DNA from: Neonectria sp. B-13
Taxonomy: Eukaryota; Ascomycota; Sordariomycetes; Hypocreales; Nectriaceae
NCBI GenBank assembly: GCA_002682825.1
Contig: NOKP01000002.1
Coordinates: 6,217,239 to 6,281,238 of the forward strand
Direction: 5' to 3'
DNA: 64,000 bases
This document shows, in pieces, positions 1-10,300 of the stretch (its first letter is position 1; the number at the start of each line of letters is the position of its first letter). Under the pieces are notes generated by a model, which worked only from the letters and a program-made list of their open reading frames with translations, was not told the DNA's origin and ran no database searches. A program made the translations under genes and the position numbers.

Positions 1-1
1 G

Positions 2-1082
2 TTCCACGCAAACCTCCCGGTAAAGGAGCTCGAATGCGAGATCATCAAGCGCCAACCTGCATCCTGGGTCTACCGAGGCAAGCACGGCTCGCTCAAGCTG
101 TCCAACGTCGCGGCCCATATTCTTTCTAGCCACTTGAAGCTCGATGTGCGGAAACTAAAAATGTACGTCCATGCGGATCGTTCCTACATGTCAGGCCTGG
201 TGGTCGAAAGGACCTGCTAATTTATTATGCGTATGTAGGCACGCAGCCTGCCAGATCATCATCGAGACTCGAAGGTGGGACCCATTCACTGGCACCGTGT
301 CAGCCGCCGCTGGAGTTGGCAGTGACTTGCTCCGGGATACCGTGGACATCCTCGTCAAGCCGGTCAAGGCATACCAGAAACACGCGAAAGCCCCGTCGTT
401 GCAGCCTGAGGATAGGCAGTCGATACTACCCCGTTCCTCCCGAGATGACACTTCTCAGGTCCAGCTCAAGCCAAATGGGGGACGGAGCTGCATGAACGGA
501 GTGGAAGCTGCAGCCAGTGCCTCAGCTTCGGGCGTCGGAAGGTTCTTCGGCCATTACGCCAGTGGCTTGGTAACCATCCCCTTTGCATTCACAGAGGGCC
601 TTCGAAACGTGCCTCGCTTGTACGGCGAGGAGGTCCGAGATTATGGCGCCATTCACGACTGGAAGTCTGGGACTGTCGCTGGAGCCAAGGTCCTAACATA
701 CGGGGTATTTGACGGAGTGACTGACGTCTTTGTACTACCGTACCAAGGAGCCAAACAAGGAGGAGCAGCCGGAGCAGTCAAGGGAGTCGGAAAAGGTCTT
801 GTCGGCATCTCCAGCAAGCTTTTTACAGGTAAGGCCCTGTGCCTGGTCTAATAGTCTTATGGGAACTCGAATACTAACTAAGTCGTGGTGACAGCAACCA
901 TGGGCATGGCTACATATCCGCTACAAGGCATCTATAAGAGCGTGTGGACGGCTGCCAAGTCGAAGACGCGACGTGCGATACAACTGGCAAGACATGAGGA
1001 AGGTTTATTCTTTGCACAGCGCGCGCTTGCGGCTGGTGTAACCAATAAACATGTGATAGAGGCTTTTGATGATTTGAAATGA
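2..1082 (+). CDS. C-terminal part of a sterol-glucosyltransferase-like UDP-glycosyltransferase (5' end outside window)
   Basis: Three exons can be read: 2-162, 239-828 and 895-1082, joining in one frame of 312 residues plus TGA. Intron 1 (163-238) has GTACGT, a GCTAAT branch site and TAG. Intron 2 (829-894) has GTAAGG, an ACTAAC branch and CAG. The protein starts mid-gene (FHANLP, then RQPASWVYR), followed by ETRRWDPFTG, a long Ala/Gly-rich amphipathic stretch with FGHYASGLVTIPFAF and GVFDGVTDVFVLPYQGAKQGG, and ends with YPLQGIYKS and ARHEEG. This matches the tail that follows the GT1/GT28 catalytic domain in fungal sterol 3-beta-glucosyltransferase-like proteins; the catalytic domain itself lies upstream of the window. 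The tail probably mediates membrane contact (inference). I am confident of the family and less so of the exact substrate. Confidence 0.72.
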
Positions 1083-1655
1083 GAATATCACTGAGTTGAG
1101 CTGGTAGGAGGATTGTAGACAGCACATTGGCAGGCGCATATCATTTTATGGACTGGCCATTCCGGCATGAATAACCATGTCAACTCAACCACAACGCGAA
1201 TTCTTTCGATGGCTTTGAGTGGTCCATTTGTCTAGATGTGTTTTCGTAATAAAATATTGTCCGTCTCAGCGATTTGGTAGGAGACGGCATTAACGTTAGA
1301 TATCGTCATCTCAAGGTGGTGGATAAATAAACAATTAACCAGTACGCAACCTACTTCGAGTAGAAGACGAACTCTTGGGTACCAAAGTTGCATGATCACG
1401 CGACATTGGTTAAAGTAACCGAAAAGGATTATTTCCGACCAATATGAGCGCACTGAGTTCTCGTATTTCCCTCGTCTTCTTTTGCTACAGAACAGTGTGT
1501 GCACTTTGGGTCCGTCATATATTAGAGAGTTGTTTCCCACTGGCGACTAGAAAACTCGGCTCGCTTGTGTTCTCATGAGACATTTACAAACATGGCTGAA
1601 AACTTCCATTCTGTGTCCAAGGACAAAATCATTACATAATCTCCCGCTGCGGAGT
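1083..1655. other. Intergenic, 3' ends of two convergent genes
   Basis: This lies between the stop of the glycosyltransferase gene and the stop of the minus-strand RTA1-like gene. Base composition is normal. I see no convincing gene or repeat here. Confidence 0.5.
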
Positions 1656-2568
1656 CTATTTGAACTCCGAATTGGCATAGTAGCCGTCCTGAAACTCGAA
1701 GCGCCTTCCTTGAGATAGTTCTAAGTCGTCAGTCTTCTTCGGCTCCAGGTGGCCTGGGAATCTCCAGCCGAATATGACGACAACGCCAAACATCAAGGCG
1801 GCGTCAAACACGTACAGCGACCACTCATTCCTGAGAAGATAGCTATCATATCCCATAGCGTACTCGATGACTCGGAATATGGAACGCGCCATGATCAGAA
1901 AGCTGATCGCATACAGCATGACCATGGTGCTTTTCCAAGTCGCATTCTTGTCAAGAGAAGTTTCCGTAGGCCACCGACGTAGTCGAACATGCAAGATGGA
2001 TGCTGTTATAGTGAAGAGTCCAAATATAATGATCTGCACGAGCAGCCCTCCCAAGATGATGTACTCTCCCATCTTCATGCTGTCGGCCGTGACCATAACG
2101 CCGCCGCCGGTCCCCTGAACAATAAAGGAGACGACATCGCCACAGACAAATATTTTTGTGAGCCACCGCATGGGAACGACAGAGTGCATCTCGGCGCCAA
2201 GGCTTCGAATCAGCCGCCCAAGCACCATGTAAACCGAGGCGGCAAAGAGGGCCGGTGCGAGGAGGATGAAGATGCTCTGGATAACGTACGGCATGAGCTA
2301 GTCGGTCTTTGTCTCAGCCGCAGCGCGAGCGCAGTAGCCAACGATCTCGACTGGACAGGTTAGCAGGGCCAGAGGAATTGGGGCAATAATGCTTACACAG
2401 TCCGCCGATAATGAAGGTGATGCAGAGGGGAGTCCTAGCTTTGATGGCACGCCACGCAATGTAGGCTGTGGATAGTATGAAGAGGGCGGCAAAGACGCCT
2501 GCTGCTGGGACGGAGGGGATGTAGTGCCAAAGGTAGTAATCCCCACTATATGGTTTTAATTCTGGCAT
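1656..2568 (-). pseudogene. RTA1-like seven-helix membrane protein, with an in-frame TAG
   Basis: Exon 1 is 2397-2568 (MPELKPYSGDYYLWHYIPS, hydrophobic helices, then FIIGGL). A 46-nt intron (2351-2396: GTAAGC, GCTAACC, CAG) leads into exon 2, reading FEIVGYCARAAAETKTD. The next codon, at 2298-2300, is TAG. After it the same frame stays open for 214 codons: LMPYVIQSIFILLAPALF, YMVLGR, GDVVSFIVQGTGGG, WKSTMV, RSIFRVIEYAMG, to TAA. Without that stop the length (~287 aa) and the seven hydrophobic segments fit the RTA1/RSB1 family of fungal lipid-translocation and sterol/azole-stress membrane proteins. A Gln would be usual at the TAG, so CAG to TAG (CpA to TpA, RIP type) is the simplest explanation. 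It is transcribed divergently from the Zn2Cys6 gene at 3158. Alternatives are a sequencing error or an unusual splice that removes the stop. Confidence 0.82.
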
Positions 2569-3157
2569 TTCGGCGAGCTGATCGAGATGAGCGGTGTCGA
2601 GATGGTGATGGTGACGGTAGAGACGCGGTTGTTGGTGATTGGCAATCGATATCGGACTTGCTCAAGAGACGAAGCGGTGGGTGAACGACGAGGACGAAAG
2701 AACGGAGACTCGGCCGTCTTGGGTACGGCTCAGAGGTGGAGTAGAAGGTCTGTGGAAAGAAACACGATCCAACTTGAAGCCAGCTTGTGATGGACGCTGG
2801 AACATGGAAAGCTCCTCGTGCACTTATAGCAAATGCGACTCCCTTCATCCCTGTCGCTCACCCTTGTCAGCCCGACAAATACGTGTATTAGCGGATCCCA
2901 AACGGGGCACAGCAGACGAATCTAGATGAAGGGGCGGAGTGCCAAGAAACGGCACGAGCTAGCCTGCATGACTCGTGCTGAAGCCATCCATCTGAGTTCG
3001 TTTCTTCCAACGTCTCTGCCCGGTTTATAATGCCAATAGATCGCACCCTCGCATCGTCTGCATCTCTCGCCGGAAAGTACACGTATTCCCTAGCCCCCAC
3101 ACCACACCACACTCGCTCCATCGTGGCCGGTCGTCATCTCCTCTCCCGACTTAGCCC
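2569..3157. promoter_or_regulatory. Shared upstream region of the RTA1-like and UPC2-type genes
   Basis: 589 bp separate the two divergent start codons, so both promoters must lie here. Pyrimidine-rich tracts precede the plus-strand ATG (around 3110-3157), as is common in filamentous fungi. I could not assign specific operator motifs with confidence. Confidence 0.4.
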
Positions 3158-4333
3158 ATGGCGCCACAGGCCAAGCCCCGGCGGTCCCATCGCAAGTCGA
3201 GGAACGGCTGCCACGAGTGCAAGAAGCGCCACATCAGATGCGACCAGGGCCGGCCCGAATGCTCCCATTGCTTCAGGGCCGAGAGAGTGTGCTCGTTCCC
3301 GCAGCCGCCGAGCCTTCCCGGCGTCCCCTCGCCCAGCCCGGCTGTGAGCACCCCCGGGACTGACGAGGCTGGCGATTGCGCCTCGACCCGGAGTAGGGAG
3401 AGTGACCTGCAATCGACATCTTACAGTGCTGGGTCTCCCTTCTCCTTCATCCACATGGCCCTTCTTCACCACGCTGAAGGCCACATGGGAGAGTACATGG
3501 GGCTTCAAGGGCAGATACGACCCATGATTGACATCGCCATCGACAGCGCCGCCACAGCACCTTATCTTCTAAACCAGCTTCTCGCCTTGTCAGCACTCCA
3601 TCTTTCAACCAAAGACACTTCAAATTCATCACAGTATCATTACCAGGCCACCGAGCTGCAGACCTGTGCCTTGGGGCTCTTCAACAGGGCTAAAGATATA
3701 AACTCAGACTCCAACTGTATGCCGACATTTGTGTTTGCCTCGCTGCTCGGCATCCACGTCTTGAGAGAAACACTCAGCAACAACAAAGCCGACCTCGATA
3801 CATTCCTCGCGGCCTTTATCCGTTACGCCCGTCTTCATCGTGGTGTCCGAACCGTCATTAGCGAGTCCTGGGACGCCATCCTTGAATCAAATCTGAAGCC
3901 TCTGCTATACTTTCGAGATCTAGGTGAACTAGTCGACAAACAAACGCCGGGGACCGAGACAGAGGAGCTAAGTGGCTTATTCAAGTCACTTGATCCGGAA
4001 TCTGCATCTGTTCAGTCCTGTCAAACCGCGTTGAAGTACGTGCAGTGGTCACTCGACATCTGCAAGCTGCATCCCGATAGAATCGACGTGGGTGCGCATG
4101 CGGTCATGGCCTGGCCGCTAATCATCCCCGTAGAGTACTTCGACGCCTTGCACCAGCACCAGCCAGAGGCACTCGTTGTCTTTGCGTACTACGCGGCAGT
4201 CCTGCACCGGTACCGGCAGTTCTGGGTTTTTGGGGACGCCGGGTCATTTCTTGTCCATCTGGTATCAAGCAGCCTCAGTAGTTTCTGGCAAAAAAGCCTA
4301 GCATGGCCGGCTCAAGTCCTTAACGAGACTTGA
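3158..4333 (+). CDS. Zn2Cys6 transcription factor, UPC2-like
   Basis: This is an uninterrupted 391-residue frame starting at ATG in CCCATGGCGCC. Residues ~10-48 hold the binuclear zinc cluster: KSRNGCHECKKRHIRCD, then CSHCFRAERVCSF, with Cys spacing C-x2-C-x6-C-x6-C-x2-C-x6-C. A Pro/Ser linker follows. The rest is a mostly helical fungal-specific regulatory region with LLNQLLALSALHLS, then PEALVVFAYYAAVLHRYRQFW and FLVHLV, ending in LAWPAQVL. These segments are typical of the UPC2/sterol-uptake-control class. Its divergent partner is an RTA1-like lipid transporter and a sterol-glucosyltransferase-like gene lies nearby, so a role in membrane-lipid or sterol stress is a reasonable inference. 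The stop is followed immediately by AT-rich repeat DNA, but the C-terminus looks complete. Confidence 0.85.
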   Translation: MAPQAKPRRSHRKSRNGCHECKKRHIRCDQGRPECSHCFRAERVCSFPQPPSLPGVPSPSPAVSTPGTDEAGDCASTRSRESDLQSTSYSAGSPFSFIHMALLHHAEGHMGEYMGLQGQIRPMIDIAIDSAATAPYLLNQLLALSALHLSTKDTSNSSQYHYQATELQTCALGLFNRAKDINSDSNCMPTFVFASLLGIHVLRETLSNNKADLDTFLAAFIRYARLHRGVRTVISESWDAILESNLKPLLYFRDLGELVDKQTPGTETEELSGLFKSLDPESASVQSCQTALKYVQWSLDICKLHPDRIDVGAHAVMAWPLIIPVEYFDALHQHQPEALVVFAYYAAVLHRYRQFWVFGDAGSFLVHLVSSSLSSFWQKSLAWPAQVLNET

Positions 4334-4843
4334 ATATTATTTCTTTTAAGGCTATAGCTTATGCCTTCTTTTAAAATGAAGTAGAGCACTCTTTTATCAG
4401 CTGTAAGCTATTACTTATTATCTTTCCTTTATAAAACAAATACCTAACTATTATAAGAGCCTATTTATCAGTTTATACCTTGTTTACACTGAATATAGCT
4501 TAGGTTAAGTGAGATTATATAATATTAAAGTAGTATAAAGATAGTATTTATATAAAATAAAGTTTATTTAATGTAATAGCTAGTATTAGTCCCTAGCTAA
4601 ACCTAAATAGAGTATTTAGGGTTAGCTTCTAGGTTTGAACCTAACTAGCTATTAATAAGACTTTAACTAAGAATAAAATATACTTTTATTCCTATCTCTT
4701 TATCTATTCTATTACAGCCCAGGTTGACCCCGGTTATATAGCATATATACATTATACCTGCCCCTACTAATTTCCTACCAATTACAGGTAGATTACAATT
4801 CTCAATTATAATCCACTATGGATTATAACTCTAAACCATAATC
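4334..4843. repeat. AT-rich, RIP-like decayed repeat DNA
   Basis: Base composition changes abruptly after the stop codon at 4333: AT content is very high, TpA is frequent and no reading frame survives. No specific element could be identified before the solo LTR at 4849. Confidence 0.55.
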
Positions 4844-4848
4844 CAACG

Positions 4849-5265
4849 TGTGACAGTCGGGCTTAACCTAGGGGTCTAGGGTAGGTCCAAGGCGTGTGGT
4901 TTGATGATCGAGTGGATCAGGATGTCATAGTGAGCAATGTAGGTCATAATGATAATGTGCAAAGGTAAGTTATTGTATAACCAAGTAGGAGTAAATCTAA
5001 GTATAGTATTAATAGCTAAGGAGCTTAAGGCTCTTATCTAATGTACTAAGTGAATGTGTATATATACGGAAGACTAGTGTAGTCGAATGGTATTGAGTTA
5101 TGTTGAATAGTGCTTGTTCGATATGCATATACTCATTGGTGTTGAACTGTATTGAACAGAGCCTGTTCGATGTGCAGGTATTGTACACTGTGATACGAAG
5201 GAAAAAGTGGGTACTAAAATGATTCTGCCGATTGTGACCGCCTGGTCCCAACCCGGGCCGTGACA
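4849..5265 (+). mobile_element. Solo LTR (family LTR-1), 417 bp, with 5-bp target duplication
   Basis: The sequence starts TGTGACAGTCGGG and ends CGGGCCGTGACA, the TG...CA form of an LTR. It is flanked on both sides by CAACG (4844-4848 and 5266-5270), a perfect 5-bp target duplication. It is the best-preserved copy of a family that recurs heavily mutated at 27392-29935 (minus) and 52482-52894 (plus), and as fragments at 17059 and 5271-5492. No internal retrotransposon region is attached. Confidence 0.82.
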
Positions 5266-5270
5266 CAACG

Positions 5271-5492
5271 GAATACTACAAAGTATATATATACATTCAT
5301 TTAGCAAATTAGACAAGAGCCGCTCCTTATCTATTAACACTTTGATTCAATCATACTTGGTTATACAATAACTTACTATTGCACATTACTATCATGACCT
5401 ACATTGCTCCCTACAACGTCCTGATCCACTCGATCATTCAACCACACGCCTTGGACCTACCCTAGACCCCTAGGTAAGACCCGACCATCACA
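5271..5492 (-). mobile_element. Older LTR-1-related fragment in opposite orientation
   Basis: Read on the minus strand this begins TGTGATGGTCGGGTC at 5492 and follows the first ~215 bp of the solo LTR at 4849 with many differences (for example CTAGGGGTCTAGGGTAGGTC shared, later parts diverged). The solo LTR is inserted at its other side, so this copy was in place first. The two together look like a fold-back element, but the CAACG duplication around only the first copy argues for LTR-in-LTR nesting. Confidence 0.65.
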
Positions 5493-5573
5493 GTTTCGCT
5501 CATTGTCGACAGAACTTTTGCCCATTGGCTCACTTCTCCCTGAATGAACTCCTTGTATGACTCTTCAATCATT

Positions 5574-6875
5574 TCAACGGGCCCGAAGGAAATACCCTTT
5601 TATAAATGACGCTAGCAAACCAGCTGTCACTAAACCCAGAGAGACCGCAAGCCAAAAGAGACTGGCCTTAGCAATGCGCAGAACAACACGCCAATGCATG
5701 ACTTCCAGCACAGCTAGAAAGACATAGAAAAGCCGGAGATACCTTGCACTGGAAATGCATAGCACAACTAGAGGCACGACAAGATCTGTAGCCACTGCCC
5801 TGCCCAAGAACTTAAGCGTCAAGATAGCTCCGAATGCATAAGGCAGCCAAAAGATATTGTTTCCAGACTCTGAATACACAATGACAGGCACGAGAAGAAC
5901 GGCTAGCCTTACTACTGACACCTTCCTCTCGGCTTCGTTCGGACTGATTGCATCCGATTTCATGTTTTTGGACATAGTAGTTGAATGGCGCTTTGCCATG
6001 GTGGTTTGGAGTCCTCCGGAAGCGCGGGTCGCCTGCTTCTGAGAGTGATGTTCCACGGGGTTTTTGGTGAAACCAACACTGGGCTTGTTGCTCTGGGAAG
6101 ATCTAGTCGCACGCGGCCTGCCTCCGAAGGGTATCATATTCGAAACCTTATCGACGGCCGCGCCCGTCACCCGCCCAACGGGCTCCTGCGCAACCCGATG
6201 GACGGCCCAGGTGACCACGGCCTCGGCTGCTCGCTCCCCCGTACTATGCGTCGACGTGTAGATGGCCTCGTTGAACGCTTCGTCCGGCCGGCCTGCATTG
6301 ATAAAGTCGACGCCCGCGGTCTTGTCGCCGGCCATGTGCGCGGCGTGGCTGGCGACGCGGTCGACGACGTCGCGGACGCCATGGTCCGCGGCGCGGTCCG
6401 TAACATGGCCGACGAGCTGGTGCGTGGCGTGGTTCACGAGCTGGTCCGCCCCGTGGCCCACCATAAGCTGCGCCGCGACCTCGCCCGCGCCCTGGTCGAC
6501 GAGGTGGTCGATGCCGGGAGCGAGGCCATGGCTGATCCAGGCGGGTAGGGCACCCAAGACGACATCTTCGGGCTCCATTTCGTGACCCGGCCACCCCTTC
6601 TCGAGGAGCCGCTGCTCGATGATCTTCTTGCGCTCTCCGTTGACCTCTAGGCGGCGCAGGGCGATGCCGGCGGGAATGGCCGACACCAGGGTCGAGAGGA
6701 TGGCCGCTGTGGAGATGCCGAGCGTAGCGGCGATGCCGACGAGCTTGCGCTTGATGCGCTTGTGTTCCTCGCGAAGCTGTTCCTCCCCCAGAAACGAGAT
6801 GTGACTCTTATAGGAGGATGGACTGAAGTCGATAAATTGCTCGACGCTTCGGCCGAGGGCATTCCAAAAGCCCAT
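5574..6875 (-). CDS. Unrecognised multi-pass membrane protein
   Basis: This is an open frame of 433 residues from the ATG at 6875 (MGFWNALGRS) to TGA. The frame stays open upstream to 6944 without another ATG, so an upstream exon is possible. A hydrophobic segment lies at ~45-72. The middle (~100-230) is a long Ala/His/Val-rich region with a loose repeat of the form H-x-V-x-D or G-x-A-D-x-V (DHLVDQGAGEV, HGADQLVNHATHQLVGHV, DHGVRDVVDRVASHAAH), probably helical. It is GC-rich and open on both strands, so the minus-strand choice rests on the conventional ATG and the hydrophobic C-terminus. The last ~115 residues hold about four membrane helices. I do not recognise a family and assign no function. 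Confidence 0.6.
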   Translation of the reverse strand: MGFWNALGRSVEQFIDFSPSSYKSHISFLGEEQLREEHKRIKRKLVGIAATLGISTAAILSTLVSAIPAGIALRRLEVNGERKKIIEQRLLEKGWPGHEMEPEDVVLGALPAWISHGLAPGIDHLVDQGAGEVAAQLMVGHGADQLVNHATHQLVGHVTDRAADHGVRDVVDRVASHAAHMAGDKTAGVDFINAGRPDEAFNEAIYTSTHSTGERAAEAVVTWAVHRVAQEPVGRVTGAAVDKVSNMIPFGGRPRATRSSQSNKPSVGFTKNPVEHHSQKQATRASGGLQTTMAKRHSTTMSKNMKSDAISPNEAERKVSVVRLAVLLVPVIVYSESGNNIFWLPYAFGAILTLKFLGRAVATDLVVPLVVLCISSARYLRLFYVFLAVLEVMHWRVVLRIAKASLFWLAVSLGLVTAGLLASFIKGYFLRAR

Positions 6876-7398
6876 CGTCAACGTCGCGTTATTGGGATCA
6901 AGGGGGAAAGCAATCTGGGGTGCAAGTACGAGTTCTAGACGCACGCGAGAGTTGAGTTGGATCTCTACTGCGGATATTGAACATAGAGAGTGAGAAGATG
7001 AGGAATGGGAATACTCAGGGACGATGGAGTTTTATGACACATGTATGCCTGGCCGTAGTACGCTATGGTGGGCATGTACATTATTTATAAAGAGTTAGGG
7101 CATCCCATGAGAGGCATTTGAGTTCGAGCTAAGTCCTCCATTCCAACCAATGGTCTTTAAGATATTACAAATTACCACATTTTCGGCCGTGGAGGCTTCA
7201 AGATGCTTGTTGCCTTTGTGGTTGCTCTAGCTTCTGCGTCGCGACTCTTTGGCGCGCTCATCGTTCGGGCGCGACCAGCCGATTCCCTTCGTGAACCAGG
7301 AACCAGCGCTCCCCATGTGAACGGTTAGAGTTAGGGTTAGGGTAACGCTCAGCCTTCAGCTAACAGTCAGTTACTAGCTAAAAACTATGTAAGCTACC
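6876..7398. other. Intergenic region with interstitial telomere-like repeat
   Basis: This runs from upstream of the membrane-protein gene to the 3' end of the subtilase gene. At 7326-7343 it contains TTAGAGTTAGGGTTAGGG, two perfect telomere units and one variant. No gene is seen. Confidence 0.5.
7326..7343 (+). repeat. Short interstitial telomeric repeat
   Basis: TTAGAGTTAGGGTTAGGG: about three units of the fungal telomere hexamer inside normal-composition DNA. It is too short to mark a former telomere by itself. The same TTAGGG-type start appears in the R2 repeats of the right end of the window. Confidence 0.6.
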
Positions 7399-10300
7399 TT
7401 ATTCAAACATAGGAACACCAGCATCCAGCTGATATCTAAGACATCCCCAATCCTTATACCCTCCAACGCCTTCATTATTATTGCCTATTAAATCTCGTTT
7501 TAGCATTATAAAATAATAGGTTAACTGCTCATAAAGGGTTACTTACACTCATGCCAGGTAGCTTTAAGCATCTCATTACAACTTACAAAGCTATCCACCC
7601 ACTGGTTTGAGCGCTCAGTGACACAGCCATTAACCCAGTCTATAGATATGGCGAAGGTAATACCATGACTTTGAAGGCGATCCTCGTAAGAGTATCCAGC
7701 TTCTACAGAATCATCGTCGCCCAAGTCTTTGACGGCTTCTTTACAGAAATACTCAGTAACAGTGTTAACACTGGATTCGTCGACGTCAACGTGATCTTTG
7801 AACCTGTCTGCGTCTTGATCGTTGCAGATAGCGTCGTATATCTTCATCTCGGTGATGGACTCGGTGGGCTCTGAGTTAGTTGTGGATGTTGGTTCCTCGG
7901 CAGTTGTCGCAACCCACGACTCGCAGCTTGCCCTCTCATCGCAGGCGGATTGGCCTCCAGGACCCAAGGCACACTGGGTCCACGTCAAAGTCTCAGCACA
8001 AGAGCTACCTTCGGGCGTCGTGAAGGTCGTGCCGGCAATAACGCCGGTGAGTGTCGGCATAGCGACCGTAGACAAAGTTGTGGACTCCTCCTCTTCTTCG
8101 TCGAACCAGGGGACCTTGCACACGTCTTCCTCCTCGGCACGTTTCAACAGCTTGGGGCGTATCATGGGGCAATACCTATGCCTTTTGGTAAGCCTCTGGC
8201 CATTCCAGATGCCTTGACGGGACATATGGTGCCCAGACTCTCGAGCCCAAGCGGTCTTGATAATATGGTTCTTGAGGCCCAGTGGACTCTTATCCTCGAG
8301 CTCCAGATTCCCCTCCCATTGGAGTTTGAGGAAGTAAGCCGCGAGTCCAGCAGTGATGGCAGCAGCTAATTAAGAGTCAGCAACGCAATAGAATAGGTGA
8401 CATGTACAGATAGCTCCTAAATACGTACCATCCGATGTTCCTGCTGATTTTCTGTAGTTTAAATGTTTTAAGTCTTCTTCTGTATACCACGGCCCGTTGC
8501 GCTGGGGAACTGGGAGGAAGACACCAGGTGCCCAGATGTTTGGAAGTCTCTTGTCTTGATCCGTCATGACGTTACTCCCGGCATAAACCAGGAGCTTATT
8601 GTCGAGCGCGCGTTCCGGCGTCTGGGCGAGTGCTCCGGCTACGAGCAGCTCAGGCAAATCTGAGTCTCCTTGGCTGTCTTGACCACCAAAACTTGCAGGC
8701 CAACCATCGATAGTTGTCTGAAGTACCAGGTAAGTTAGCAGCCACCAACACGATACTTAGCCTTCCAACAAAGATATTTATCTAAGCTCCTTGGGGGTTA
8801 AGGCCTGAAAGGCAAGACTTACCATTTCACCATTACCTGATCCAGTAACCGGGAGGACACCCTTGCTAATGGCATCAGCCAGGAGCGCTCGCATTCTGCT
8901 CGAGAATCCCTTCGGGTTTCGAATGTTTGGGTTACCGGGAGAAGCAGTGTTGCCGTTTGCATCCCAAATCGAGGTCGGGAAGTATGTCGCCATCAACATA
9001 ATGGCCTTTGTGTCGTCACTCTTGCCAGACATTGAATCACCAACTCTGCTTATGGCTTCGATCCAGTCCTCGTTGGTTGCACCATTGCCTCCGTCGCCAG
9101 GGACCCGCAATTTGTGCCTGCGAGGCAAGCGGACAATGATGGGCTTCACACCATAAGGCATAACGCCTATGACGCTGCCTGCAACGAGTGAGAGCATGGC
9201 CGTACCGTGTGCTTTGGTGTTTTGGTCCTCTGGGGAGATAATTTGCGAGTCGTCGTCACTGTTTTTGCCGTTCTTTTGGTCACTGTCTTCACCCACATGA
9301 ATGAACTCGATCGTCCAATCACCGTTGTCATCTTTGAAATGGTCAAACTCGATCTTGTCCACGTTAGTCGCCTGTGGTCTTTTGCTCAAGTATCGCTAGA
9401 TCTTACTGGAACTTCTGGGTTTACACCACTGTCGACAATGTAAACCGGAACGCCCTCGCCTTTGGTGATAGCCTGGTCGAGGTAATATCGCCATTTATAA
9501 TCCTCAAATGTTTTGGCTGGCATTTGACCCAGGAATGGTAGGTGCCAGGCCTCGATACCACCTGGGTTAGCTTTTTTATAAACGGCGCCAGTCGTAGGAT
9601 CGAAACCCTTCTGTCCAGGGTTCTTTCTAGCTTGCGGGTACATCGAAGCAATCTAGAAGGTATCGGCCATGTCAGTTTGCTCATCTTCCTCTGGCAACAG
9701 TTGTCTAGTTCAAAAGAAAAAAGAAAAAAGAAGGGGTTCAGCCGCATTTCGTACCTGGTCGGAGTTCTTGTTACGGAACTCAGCTGCTGCTGTGTCTCTA
9801 AGCTTGACAAGCCAAAAGTTGACACCCATAGTCTTGGTATCTGAGGTATAGATTTCTGACTCTGCGACAATCTCGCGGATTCCCTGGGAGATCCTATCAG
9901 TGGCCGCCTGATCGGTGCCATCTTCAGGATAGATAACGTATGTGACAGGCTGTTCGATCTCGCACTCTTCAATATCCTCGGCTCGCGCCTGGATTCCTGT
10001 TGCTGTAGCGGTGGGCCGAACGCATTTCCTTGTGGTGGCAGTGACGTCGCATCCAGTCACACGAGAGGTCTTGGTCGTTATGCAGTCGGCCGAAGCAGTG
10101 CAGGTAACCCAGACGTCGGTAACGGTGCTCACGTCGCAGGTACCAGTCTTTGTTTTTGTGGTGTCTTCATCTTCGACGTCGCAGCCAAAGATTCCTTGAC
10201 AAGCAGAAACGGGTTGCGAAGCTGTGGTGACTGTTGCTGTTCCTGAGATGGAGACGCCATAAGACGTGGTAGTGGCACAGAACGAGGCTGTCTTGGTTTC

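Noticed and set aside
6262..6594. Plus- and minus-strand frames inside the membrane-protein gene
   Set aside because: GC-rich shadow frames of the minus-strand gene; no start context or motifs of their own.
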